This document shows, one piece after another, positions 37,906 to 50,000 of a DNA stretch of 64,000 bases. Source of the stretch: Phycomyces blakesleeanus NRRL 1555(-) (lineage: Eukaryota > Mucoromycota > Mucoromycetes > Mucorales > Phycomycetaceae); NCBI RefSeq assembly GCF_001638985.1, contig NW_017265147.1, positions 1,147,545 to 1,211,544 on the forward strand, read 5' to 3'. The notes beneath the pieces are model-generated. The model was not told the origin of the DNA, ran no database searches, and worked only from the letters and a program-made list of their open reading frames with translations. The position numbers were made by a program, and so were the translations under genes. How positions within the stretch are numbered: the first letter of the stretch is position 1; every line of letters begins with the position of its first letter.

Positions 37906-38800
37906 CAAACAGCTAGTGAATATACGAAGACTAAATCTTGTGTACTTTATGTTATTATAGCTTGGAGGAGGTACTCTTTGGGGATTAATGTCTTTATTAA
38001 CTGGGGCTCAATCATTTGACGGTAAGATCTCTACCAAAATGCACACCCGCACACTTGATCTCGGTAGCTTTTATTGCAGTGAATGTACTGACTGACTGAC
38101 TATACAATAAAGAAATGTTGGAAATGTCCAAGACTGGAGATAATAAGAATATTGATCTCTTGGTGGGCGATATTTACGGGAGCGACTACTCAAAGCTAGG
38201 ACTCAAGGCATCTCGTATTGCTTCTAGTTTTGGAAAAGTATTTAAAAAGGGCGTGAGGCACACAAAGGACAGCTTTAGTCCTAATGACATTGCAAAGAGT
38301 CTCCTGTTCATGGTCAGGTAGATTTGAACGTGCCTACTCTTGATTTTTCTTAAGTGCTTACACCTCAATCAAAGTAATAATATTGGTCAGATTGCATATC
38401 TTAATGCAGAACAACATCACTTGGAGCGCATTTACTTTGGTGGCTTCTTTATTCGCGGTCATTCGATAACCATGAACACTTTGTCCTACGCCATTGACTT
38501 TTGGTCCAAAGGAAAAATGAAGGCCTTGTTCCTTAGACATGAAGGCCATCTTGGGGCCACTGGTGCAGTATGTTTTACTTTATTTTATTTTATTAGCTCT
38601 AAAGACATTGTTAAATGAGAACTATGGCTAATAAATCTTGACACTCTTAGTTTCTCAAGCATCGTCCTATACACAATGCAAGACACTCAATATCATTTTC
38701 AGAGAATTTTCGGCCCGATCCTGCCGTCAGTCCAAGTAATGTTTATCATGTAATTGAGAACACCAACCTGGAATTGCGATCAGACAAGGGCATAGAATGA
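36670..38800 (+). CDS. CAB1: Pantothenate kinase, eukaryotic (type II)
   Basis: Nine exons give 393 codons: 36670-36777, 36893-37169, 37455-37564, 37689-37714, 37776-37827, 37961-38021, 38113-38317, 38375-38567 and 38651-38800. It phosphorylates pantothenate with ATP, the first and regulated step of coenzyme A synthesis, in the cytosol. The ASKHA-type fold shows the phosphate loop [18 protein letters not shown], the L-V-N-I-G-S-G-V-S segment, [24 protein letters not shown] and the late G-H-L-G-A-T-G-A motif. Length and motif order fit yeast Cab1. The short exons 4-6 (26, 52 and 61 nt) are supported by phase and by these motifs. Confidence 0.95.
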
Positions 38801-39180
38801 TATATTTGTTTTATATCCTTCTTTGTCTCTTTCTACCTTTTTCTCTCACTTTCTCTATCGCACTTTCTTTTATATATACATACACAAAATGTCTAGATTA
38901 ATAAAGCACTTTGGAAAAGAAAGAACGAAATATATAGAGAGAGGAAACTCCTTAAAAACGCTCTAGTTTGCAACCTGACATGTTTATTGCACAAAAGCAC
39001 TTGTTGTTTCTTACTTGTTGCACTCCTGATATTTAACAAACCACGCCCTGCTAGAGCCTACTACAGTATACTATAGTACAGTAGACTAGAGTATACAGAA
39101 CATCTAAAGACCATCAGATCCAAGGGACCATAGACCTTTCGATTACTATTTTGATTACTAGTCTTATTATTTATACTCCC

Positions 39181-39212
<32 letters not shown>

Positions 39213-39394
39213 TTTCTGACCCTGCTCGTTCCGCTTCCGTTGCACCTCATATGAGTCCTATGAACGGGTTACGCACTCTAAATCAGCCGCTTTGTTTTGG
39301 GTTTTTTGTTTTTATCTTTTGCTTCAAACCATTTGGCTTTGATGTCCTGTCTCTTTCCTTTCCACTTCTTTCCTACTTTTTGTATTTTCATGTC
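38801..39394. other. Intergenic, pantothenate kinase to RAX2-like
   Basis: A palindrome-rich segment (39058-39105, overlapping CTACAGTA, GTATAC and TACTGTA-type elements) and a T-rich leader. The frame of the RAX2-like exon 1 is open back to 39251 without an in-frame stop. Confidence 0.55.
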
Positions 39395-42300
39395 ATGACC
39401 CGAACCACACCCGGGTGGTTTATCCTTATGGCCTGCCTAAGCCAAGTCATTGCCGATCCTTTTGTCATGCCTGTCATCAACGATGATTCACTTGGATTTC
39501 TCGGCCTAGCAGGAGACCTCGCCGGCCTGTCTGTCTTTAAAGACACTCGTCAAAAAGAATACACCGCTCCTGGACTACATTCTATCATATCTTATCAGAA
39601 CCAAATTTATGCATGGCTTGCTTCAGCCAACGGACCCATCACCGCCACCTGTTTTCTACCTCCCAATAGTCTCTATCTTGCCGGTCAGTTTACAGCTATA
39701 AACAATACCGAATCAAGATCCATCGTTCACTTCGACACTGGTCTGCAAGTCCTGTCAAATTTAGGACAAGGTGTGGATGGAGTTGTGCACGCGTTGCACT
39801 GTGATCCCGCCGAAAATCTTGTCTATGTAGGAGGTGAATTTAAATCTCCTCTTACAAGCATTGGTGCAACAACTGCTGGTGGTGGTGCAAATGTGGCCAT
39901 CTGGCAAACAAACCAACAGGTCTGGATGAACGTTCCATGGAAAGGGTTTAATGGACCGGTGTATGCCATAGAGCCTTTTGTGAAGAGAAACAGTATTCTA
40001 TTCGGCGGCCGATTTGATGCCACAGTTGACGGTCAGCTTTATAATCCGCAGGCGCTTGTTTACAGTGTTTATCCTACGGTGAGAAAGAAAGCAAAAAAAA
40101 ACAATTGTTAATAGTAACATTAAGTCTAACAATGATACTGAGTCTCTTTTTCTTCTCGCTCTTATTCTTCTATTCTGGCCAAGAATTACTAAATGAATTT
40201 GTATGTGTGTGTTTTAGGCCATAAGGGGTGGCAATAGCGCTCTTTCTGAAAATTATAGTGATCCAAGTAGTGTCTCCTGTCAAAGCAAGTCTTATGGAAA
40301 ACCCTGGCTACTTCAAGGAGGTGTACCTGGCTATTGGGAGGCCGACTTCGGTCATTCGGTATCACCTACTGTCATCCGGATATCTAATACACACATCAAT
40401 GGAAGGGGTACTCGCTTATTCAGGTACTTGCACTCAATTTTTCTTTCTTCCTTTCTTCGATGAATTATATATAGGAATATAGACGTTCGTACATTCTTTC
40501 TTTTGTGATAATAGGATCTCAAGAAACATAATAGTGTACTTGCTCTAGGATCCAATACATATTTTGAATTATCGACAATTGACCCAATCACGCACACAAA
40601 TACGACATGCACCACATCATGCATTCTCTCAAACGACACCACAATTCCCTTTCAAGACTTTACTGTTCTCACACCAAAAGTTGTCAGTGCCGTCCGAATA
40701 AACATTGATGGCTGGTATGGTGCAGGCGGTGGACTCAGCAGTGTTGAGATATTCCAAACAGGTACTCCTCCGAGTAGTTGTAATAATAGTAATAGTTAGT
40801 TTGTATTGAAAAGTTAAAGAAGATAAAGATATAAAGCCAAGAAAAAAAAACATTATTCTCTCTCCCCTTCTCAGAAAGTGTATATATGTGTATATAGGGA
40901 TCTTACCCTAAGTTTTATTAGATATTGCAATCTATCCTTCTCTTGGAAACACCAACACTTCTGCATGCAACTCAGGACTTGCTAGCTCTACTTTAATTAC
41001 TGGAGTGTGGAAAGAAGTTTATGTGTTTGGATACTATCAAAACGTCTTGACTTCAACTTTCCCTACCTCATCTGGCACTACCAATGTCTCTGTTACCTAT
41101 GCTCCGTAAGTGACATGTTTTATTAATTTGTATTTATTTAAAAATAAATATAAAGTGGCTAATTAAAGTATGCTTCAGAAACATACCTGTACAAGGTTAT
41201 TATGTAGTGTCTATGCACACTCCTGGCTGCATTGGAAGCAGTTCATGTGGCCAGCGCACACAAGTTGACCTTGTTCTTCAACTGACACCTCAGAACACAT
41301 CCACTATCACGATTGACCAGACTAATACTGAAGACAAAACAACAATTATTTACTCGGGTCAAATGGTTGCATCTGGCCCTTCCTTCCAACCCACGATCCT
41401 TTTGAAACTTTCTGGCTCAGCGACCCCAGCAAAGGACTCGACAACTAGTATTGTAGCCGACTCAATATCCTTTATAATGAATGCAACTGCTCCAAACCTA
41501 GTTAGCATCCTTGAGTACAGCCCTGGAAATCATACTGCAAACATCACTGCTTGGCAACCTCTTTCTCGTAAGTGAAACTTATATAGAGAAAAGCAGGATT
41601 AACATTACATAAGGTTTTCTTAATAAATAATTATATTTGTTTATAGAGCAATTAACCATAGGATCAACTGTCCGAACCATAGACGCCACAAGCGAAAAAG
41701 TCTGGATTGGCGGGTCTTTTCTGGGTCCCAATGGTACACAAAACATTGCAGTATATGATACTTTATTTGGCACAATGTTGCCATTGGCGCAAAACGGTCT
41801 TAACGGAAACGTATCTACAGTATTGAAGGTTGACTCTGGTAATAATAAATAAATTATTTATTAAGATTGATTTCTAACGTCTATTTCAACTTGTTAGAGT
41901 TACTTGTGGGTGGATATTTCAATGGCACTGTAGCAGGACTTGGGCTGTCTCATCTTGCACGCTTTGATACAAGCCACCAGACCTGGTTATCATTTGATGG
42001 GGTAAGAGTATGTCTTTCTTCGTTTGCCTTGTACCAAAAATAAATATATATTCTTAAGCACAAAAAGTTAATATCAGAATATGTTAAATATGTACAACCC
42101 TCCAAAAAAAACACCAAAAAAAATGAAAGGGAGTCGATGGACCTGTAGAGTATATCTTGGTTTCTGACAACTCTTCCGTTTTGGTTTCCGGTGCTTTTAA
42201 TAATCTAATTGGTGTGGGTACCAACAACAGCTCACTCCAGCGTTCGGTGGGTAATGCGATGTGGAATACAGTAAGCCACGAGTGGATGCAGAGCACCTCT

Positions 42301-43286
42301 CTAGTTGTTGGACAGGTTTCTGCTATTTATAATCTAGACAAAAGCAGTTTGTGGATAGGTGATCTGAGATCTGCTCAGACACATCGTACGGATTCTGCTG
42401 CTCTAGGAAACAGTCTTGCAGTCTATCCACTAGTCGATCCTCACTCGTCTTACAACGCCCGCGCGGGTGCAGTATGGTTTACAGACCAAAACCGAAATCA
42501 AAATCAAAATCAAAATCAAACCAACCTCAACATTAACCTCAACATCAACAGCACGCCTTTCATTTTACTGGCCGGACAATCTACGGGACCAAACAATAGC
42601 TCTGAAATAGTTGTCTACAATGGAACCGCATGGACAAGTCTTTTTTCTGTGTCAGGAAACATCATTTCAATGGTGGTGTTTAAAGATAATCTCTATTTTG
42701 GAGGAAACTTTAACAATGAAAATAATCAGACCAGCTTCTCCGTTTATGATCTCAAGAATAATACTTTTGTCGATGTGGGTGGGATTTACAGTAAGTTTTA
42801 ACTCTGGTATTTTTATTTTTATAATTGTTGCTGCTGTTGCTGCTGTTGCTGCTGTTGTAAAATTCGTTGCTGAAGATTTTCTTGTTTTTTTTTTCTTGGT
42901 GTGTGTATGTAGATGCGGATGGATCTCCGGGATTAGTAGAGACCCTTTATCTTCACCCAAATGGAGAATCTATAATTGTAGGAGGCGACTTTATCAAAGC
43001 CGGGTCCCTGGATTGTGGACCGGTTTGTTCGTTTAATATTTCAAATCACAAGTGGGATATATCCGGAAATGGCCTTAAAGGGCATGCCTATCAATTGACT
43101 AGCTCAACTGAAGGAATTGTAGTCGCTGGCGATCTGACAGTCGGAAATCAGCCAACACTGGTAGCCCAACTCCCAACCGACACAACAGAATGGAAATCAG
43201 ATCTATTGGCATCAATTGCTCCATCATATATACCCACCACGTTACTCAAAGACAATGGCACCTTGGTTATGGCAGGAAAAAGGCAA

Positions 43287-43328
<42 letters not shown>

Positions 43329-44606
43329 TGTGTGTGTATAGCCTTGATTGGTTATCTAATGTGTGTACTTTACTTTACAGGAGCGATACTATGTCTGCCT
43401 TTATAGGTTCCTGGAATGGTCACAACTATACAGATATTGGTGAGTCAATAAACAAAATAAGTATACTATAGTATACTAGACAAAGTCACCAAATTTATTC
43501 ATTTCCCCTAATACATATATACATGTGTATGTATATTTACCAAAAAAAAAAGGTTCTTTACTGGGCAATTTAAGTGATATTCACCAACTGCTTTATGTTC
43601 CAATCGCATCTTCACCGCATGAGGCACGCTATCCTGCTGGCACAAAAAACATGCTCATGGCAGTTGGAAATCTTGTAATTGATCCATTTGGTAACTCTAG
43701 TGCAGCATTTTATGATGGTGTCTCTTGGTACCCCTATATTCTCTCTGCACGTTTGGATGGCCGTCCAGGAACTATCAATCAATTGTTTTCTAACGTTTCC
43801 TGCTGCAATATTACCGAAAGCACTCAAGATCGTAAGCAAACTTTTATTTTTCTTCAAATAAGAAGCAACTTTGCTATCTCTTTCTCTCCTACACTTTGAT
43901 TAACTATGTATATATACATATATTTGACTCTATTTCGTTTTGTTTCTCCTACAAAGACTATCTATCTACTCCTGCAGTAATTCTCGTTTCTATTGCTGCC
44001 TCTCTTGGTCTTGTATTTTTGATCGTCGCCTTTGGACTCTTGTTCCTAGCTTGGAAGCGGCGGCGTGGTAATAGAGATGAGCCTGAGCCTATGCCACCCT
44101 GGATTCCATCCAACGAAACCACCATTCTTCCAGTACCTTTATCAACCTCAGCAACCTCAGCACTTCCAGCGTCCTCAACACCTCGAACAGCTCCGATTCC
44201 TCCCGTTCCGCCGATGCCCATGTCTGAACAAACCGGCCAAGCTGGTCCTAGTAATCTTTCCAGAGCTGGTTTCCAAAATGTTGGGTTCGGATCTCTTATG
44301 GCTGCTGCAATGGCCACCTCGCCAGAAATACAGGCTGCAACCGAGAATACACCAAAACTTTTTTATGCAAGACACTCGTTTGTGGCCAAAGAGAACGGAG
44401 AATTGAGCTTTAGTGTAGGCGACCCTGTCGTAGTTGTAGACACAGCGGATAACATATGGTGGATGGGTTACAAAGATGATGGTAAGAATATCACTGATTG
44501 AATGATTGAGTGGTTTATTTATTTTTTTGTTTGCTTAGGTTCAAACCATCCTATTCCTGGAATATTCCCGAGCAATTATGTTGTTCCGTCGAGACCAATC
44601 TCGTGA
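39395..44606 (+). CDS. RAX2: RAX2-like cell-polarity/cortical marker protein with C-terminal SH3 domain
   Basis: Thirteen exons give 1315 codons: 39395-40078, 40218-40423, 40535-40761, 40922-41105, 41179-41567, 41647-41838, 41898-42001, 42130-42790, 42913-43282, 43381-43439, 43553-43831, 43957-44481 and 44539-44606. It is a type I membrane protein. A signal peptide (W-F-I-L-M-A-C-L-S-Q-V-I-A) leads into a long, glycosylation-rich ectodomain with repeated kelch/beta-propeller-like units (L-Y-L-A-G-Q-F, V-Y-V-G-G-E-F, V-W-I-G-G-S-F, L-L-V-G-G-Y-F) and the family blocks G-R-G-T-R and T-P-G-C. One membrane helix follows (V-I-L-V-S-I-A-A-S-L-G-L-V-F-L-I), then K-R-R-R, a Pro-rich linker and an SH3 domain (Y-A-R-H-S-F ... 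W-W-M-G ... G-I-F-P-S-N-Y-V). RAX2 marks growth sites in fungi. ATG 39395 was chosen for the signal peptide. Intron 9 has a GC donor. Confidence 0.88.
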
Positions 44607-45055
44607 GAGACGTATTAAGAAAAACAAACCAATAGTCAAAACAAAAAAGTCCTCACTGTACAAACAAATGCATTAATATATACTTCTTTCGTTCCTTCTT
44701 TTAAAGTTTACCTTGTTATTCATAGGCTTATTACAACAACAACAACACACATAATGTTTGATATCAATTCTGTTTTATATTAAAGCTAATACATCTATTT
44801 AATCTACTTCTAATCAATGAAAGCAAAATATACATGCTTTATATCTATATTTTTCTAATAGTAAATTATAATAAAATAAAGGCTTTATATTACTAAAACG
44901 CTATTAACAGTAAGTTGGTTGTGGGATTGACAAGTCTTACAAGCTATTGATATGCGCGGGGACTCAACCCATTCCACCTTTATTTTATTTATATATATAT
45001 ATATATATATTACGCTTGCAATTAAAACCTATTTCTTACACTTCAACCAATTGTC
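44607..45055. other. Intergenic, RAX2-like to FIST gene
   Basis: 449 bp with the 3' UTR, (CAA)n near 44735, (TA)n at 44990-45010 and a short promoter. No gene. Confidence 0.6.
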
Positions 45056-46944
45056 ATGTTCATCAGACGATCCCTTCAACCCACCACTCTAAATGTTCGC
45101 CATCCTTCATTAAGATCTCTCTGGACAGCCGTCACAGGAACCGGTTCTACATTGGAAGCCTGTCTTGACAGCTGTGTACAACAAGCAAAGCTCCAAAAGG
45201 GAGCCACGGTTGCGGTTGCCATGGTCTCAAAGTCATTCGACGCTTACGATTACGAAAGCTTACCCAAGCTTGTAAAGGATCGTCTGTCACCTACGTGGCT
45301 TGTGGGATCTGTTGTAGATCGCGTCCCAAGTGTTGAACACGGTGTGTCTCTGTGGGTCGGTTACGACGAAAAAGTAGTCGGGTTCCAGGTCAAAGATGGC
45401 CCTGAACGTAACAAGGTCAGGTCGGTCTCTGTCGGACGATGGGGTCGTCCTGAAGAACTTTCGCGAGTTAATTACCAAAGACAAAAAATGGAAGATGCTG
45501 GTTGGGAAGGATTTGAAAGTGTTAGTAGACCTACACAGCAGTATCCTTTGCCTGATGAACTCTCAACAAGGTATATATATATATATATTGGTTGGTTAAA
45601 GAACTAGAGCATTTGGTGATAATATTTTCCATGCAATATGTTATCTTTTCTTTATAGCAAAACACCTTCTCTTGTATTTCTTGCATCGGATAATGAACCG
45701 GATGAGCTTTTGAAAAATCTTGATCATCACTTCCCGGATACAGCCAAGGCAAGTACCTAAAATGAGAAGAGGTTTGCGTTATTTAATTCTGTTTTGTTTT
45801 GGTCTGTTTGTAAGAGAGAGAAAAGATAAAGATAAAGATGTATTGACTTGATGAATTAGATTGGTATCATAAGTGCCTCAACGCCCTTTGTGAATGGAAA
45901 CCCGTATACTCTCTTTTACCAGGATCAGTTGATGGATGCTGGTATTACTGGATTTGCCTCTTACAGCCAGAAGAAAGTCCAGGCAGATAATATAAGTGTT
46001 GAACATGTTGCGCTCCAAACAATGGGAAAGACCATGAAGATAACAAGGTGAGGGTACATGTGTACGAGTGTGTTTAGATACATAGGAATCAATTGACCAT
46101 GCAAGGATAGATGCCGAGGAAATATTATTCTCGATCTGGATCAAGCAGGAGCCACAGGTCTTTTATTGGAATTGATACAAAACAAACAAAATGCGCTTAT
46201 TTCAAAGGACGAGACATTCTATCTTGGAATCTATGCTCCGGGAGAGGTTAATGACGACAAATCCAAGGTTCGTATGCAAAGCTTTTTTTTTTAAAAAAAA
46301 AAAAAAAAAAGATAGTTTAAGAAGTAGGTGATAGCAGTGGTGGTAGTGGTGGTGCCCGTCGTTTCTAGCCTGAAATTAATATTCATGTTTCCCTCCTTCG
46401 GTTAGATGACTGTTTGTCGTGTGACAAGTGGTGATCCTTCGCGCGGTAACATGTCAGTGGATACAACTATTGATCTTCAAGAAGGACAGGTTGTTCAGGT
46501 GAGAATTTTCTCTTTAAATATCGATTAGTTAGTTGCAAACTGCCTTGTTTATTAACAATATATATTTCAATTCTTGTTGCAATTTCAGTTTATGAGAAGA
46601 ACACAAGTCGCCAATAGCGATCTATTGAAATCTGGAAAAGGTATGGTTGCTTTCTGGAATAAAAAATAAAAACTTAAATTCTATACATTTTTATTCATCA
46701 ATATCATAATCTCTTCATCCTCTCATTCCCCTCTCTTTTTTTTTTGTTAGAGGACTTTTTGGTTCTTGGAGTCTCTGACAAGGATACAACCATTGATGCT
46801 TTTCCCGTCAGCCCACCATCTGAGAGTCAAGCTCTTGTTGGTGTTGTTGGCGGTTCAAGCGAAAATGGTGTGATTGTTGGTAAACCTGGTATGCAAAGTC
46901 AGATAATGGATGTTCCTTACTCAAAGGTTACGGTTGACACATGA
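45056..46944 (+). CDS. FIST domain protein (FIST_N / FIST_C)
   Basis: Seven exons give 429 codons: 45056-45570, 45658-45748, 45860-46047, 46111-46267, 46406-46498, 46589-46640 and 46751-46944. Eukaryotic FIST proteins are related to the C-terminal part of the F-box protein FBXO22, and in bacteria FIST is a sensory domain. Here there is no F-box, so the molecular role is not known. The N-terminus (M-F-I-R-R-S-L, Arg-rich, few acidic residues) could be a mitochondrial presequence, which is inference. The C-terminal half has the FIST_C-like Y-L-G-I-Y-A-P segment, V-C-R-V-T-S-G-D, L-Q-E-G-Q-V-V-Q-F-M-R-R, and a Gly-rich end. Intron 2 has a GC donor (AAG|GCAAGT). The gene ends 90 bp from the convergent WDR7-like gene. 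Confidence 0.83.
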
Positions 46945-47034
46945 AAATGATAAATGAATTTTTAAAAGTAATAGAAATAGAAATAAAATGAAAATGAAAA
47001 AAAAATGTATAAAGATATATGTATATATCTTTTT

Positions 47035-50000
47035 TTAGACAGGGAAACTCATAACAAAATCAAAGACAATGAGTTTGATACATCGTGCAGAAGTCCACTC
47101 GATGTGAACATTTAGAAGAATCTCATATGATTCGGTTGAATCTGGGGGACAATGTGATAAGTTATGTGTGTGTATATGGATTTGTATTAATCAGATTAAT
47201 AAAGGAATAATAAAAAAAACGACAGGACTTACCACGAGGATTCGCAAAAGAAAACACTTTATATGGCTTCTGTGTACTAGAAGATGTATTGTTTTGATTC
47301 TTTCCTTCTGAACGCTGCTGGCCAAGTCCTTGAGTCAGGCTACTTGTTAGCATTCCGAACAAACTAAGATTTGTGTGCCACACTCGAACCGTTTGATCTT
47401 GTAGACAACAGGTAGCAATAAACTTGGCATCTGGCGAGAATGCAAGTGCATCCACAGGTCCCATGTGCCCCTAATTTTGTGAGCACGAGTGTGAGTTTTG
47501 CTTAATATTCTATATAGCAGCATGAAAGCAGAACTCTAGTTCTATAGAGCTGTCTATTTGTATGCGATTCCTTACTTCAAGTACAACAGAACGTGTGGCT
47601 GTTCGAAGATCATAAATAACTGCTGCTCCCTCCTGTGTACCAACAGCCAATTTCTGTGCACTCCCACTAAAGTCTACGCATGGATATCTGTATGATATAT
47701 AGAGGTTATTAATCAGAAAAAACAAATGAAAAACAAATGAAAAACAAAATTTAGCCTACGCTTTAACTAAATGGTGTAGAATAGAGGTAGCAGACTGAAG
47801 TACGGATTCTCGCATATGTGCTACATTCGGGTCCAAGGTCTTTACTACTGCTTCTGCTACTTTGTTGACACTTGAATATAGCAGCATAGGTTTCTATATG
47901 TATGTAAATATAGATATATGAATATTATATATATATTTGCTTAGTTTAGTTTTTTTTTACCTTTCGAATAAAATATCCAATCATAGTTAGACACTGTATA
48001 CGTTCATCGATCTTTTTAGAGTGCATGGTATCATATGTTAGTGTGCCAAGAACAAGAGGCATGTTTGCAATGGCAATATGAAAGATTGCTTGTTTGGCTC
48101 CACGATTGATTGAAGCCATACTTGGCTGAGTGTCGGATGCGTATGCAAACAGGGTTCGTAAAACCTCGGCAGCATTAATGTATGACTCCCAGGTAGAAAA
48201 TCCCTGACTGAGAAGTTCCATTGAAGCTAAAGTTCGTGCCGTCGAGACAGTACTTCCAGTTTGGTCAGCACTAATAGAACTAGATGTCCGAGGCTCCTCA
48301 AGTTCAGAATCTGACAGTAGCAAGGTCAAACTTAAAGCAGTCGATTTACGAATACTTATATATAAACAGCAGCAGAGGTAGAAATAGAAATAGAAGCATT
48401 AATATATATATATATATGCGAGTCTGACAAGTGTATATTAACATTATATATATATGTGTTACCTTGGTGTCAGCAAGTAAGCATGGTCGCATCCCATGAT
48501 ACCCAGAATAATAGTAGCTTGAACCATTATGTGCGGCCCATGACTTTCAGATGCATTAGATGTTGGCACTTTAAGTTTGTAGATATACACACACAAATAA
48601 GATTCAATATAGCGTGGTCGTAGGCAAACTACATTATGTTAACTTACAAAAGTTTTCCCAGTAATGAACAAGCTTTGCAAGCTCTTCAGTTGAGAGACCC
48701 GTAACTGCACTTGAAAAGAGAGATCGCGCTATTGAAATTGAAAGGAAATAAACAAAGCCAATATGTTTAAAAATGAGTATATCTAATAATGTGTATATAT
48801 GAATTTGGATTTTTTTTGCTATATTACCTGATTTGTCTTGCCAATATTTACTTAACATTGACAGAGAAGGAAAACAGTAATCACTGCCTATCACTGCAGG
48901 AAGTGACATTGCGTAACCTGATAATAGATCTGACGTTCGACTGTCTTCTCCTATAAATGATTTAAAATAAAAATCAGTTAATATAATATGCTATGCTATG
49001 CTATGCTATGCTATGCTATGCTATAGTTTGGTATGATTTACCTGCTGCATAAATCATTGCCTTCGCCAACAATGCAATTGACAATAGACGTACGCCTGTC
49101 ATTGAAGGAGATATTTTCCAATATTCTTTCTCATCATCCAGCGGTGGCAGTAAAGATAAATAGCCATTTGTACTTTTGTTTTAGGAAAAAAGAAACAATA
49201 ATAGCATATAAGTCATGATATTTTTGTAGTTTTTCAGGCAAGAAAAAAAAGCCTTTTCTTCCTTTCCCTTTGATTCTTACCTGCGTATTCCATTACTTAC
49301 AGTGTGCCCATTGTACGAGGTTTTGTTTAGAGCTTTCTTACACACATCTTCTAAAGCTTCATTGACCTGCCATGACATTGTTACGGTCATAACTGCAGAA
49401 ATAAGTTCAAGACGTCTCTCTCTCCACTCTGCTTTAGCTTTGCGCTTTGCGCTGGCAGACGGATTGATATCATCATCAATCAAGAGATCCATTGGGTCGT
49501 CCTTATCGGGTCTGAATGCCAGTACCTCGGGAACAGAATCAAATGATTTTGAAGACAGAGATGGTTTCAAGTCAGGGGGAACCAAGAGTCCGTTCGAGGT
49601 TTCTCTGACAGGGTTGTTGACAAGATGGGTATAGAGGTCATGTACAAGTCGTCGGATGTTAAACGTGAAAACATGAGCATATATTTCTTTTGTTGCCGAG
49701 ACAAGTGGTCTTATTGACACGGTATTTTTGGTACTTCCGGCAGACTTTGAAGAGTTGCTGTGGAATGGTAGTTGGTTGACAGGCCATCTGTCATCGTCAA
49801 GTACGTCTCTGGATTGCTTTCCAGTCAACACACGATCCAAGTGAGCTGTTTGTATCTAAATATAGATCAATCAAAGTAATCAAGTTGAGTTTAGTTCATC
49901 TGTCGTTGTTATGGTTACCAAAGAAAACAAATTACCTGCCAAACGAATGCAGTTTCATCCGAGTATCCAAGCACCATATAATCTTCAGTAGTTCTCCATT

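Noticed and set aside
39251..39394. Upstream ATG of the RAX2-like gene (48 extra residues).
   Set aside because: ATG 39395 is followed at once by a normal signal peptide. The extension is a T-rich translated leader.
40424..40534. A frameshift in the RAX2-like gene near 40515.
   Set aside because: Using the acceptor at 40533-40534 restores phase and the expected conserved segment.
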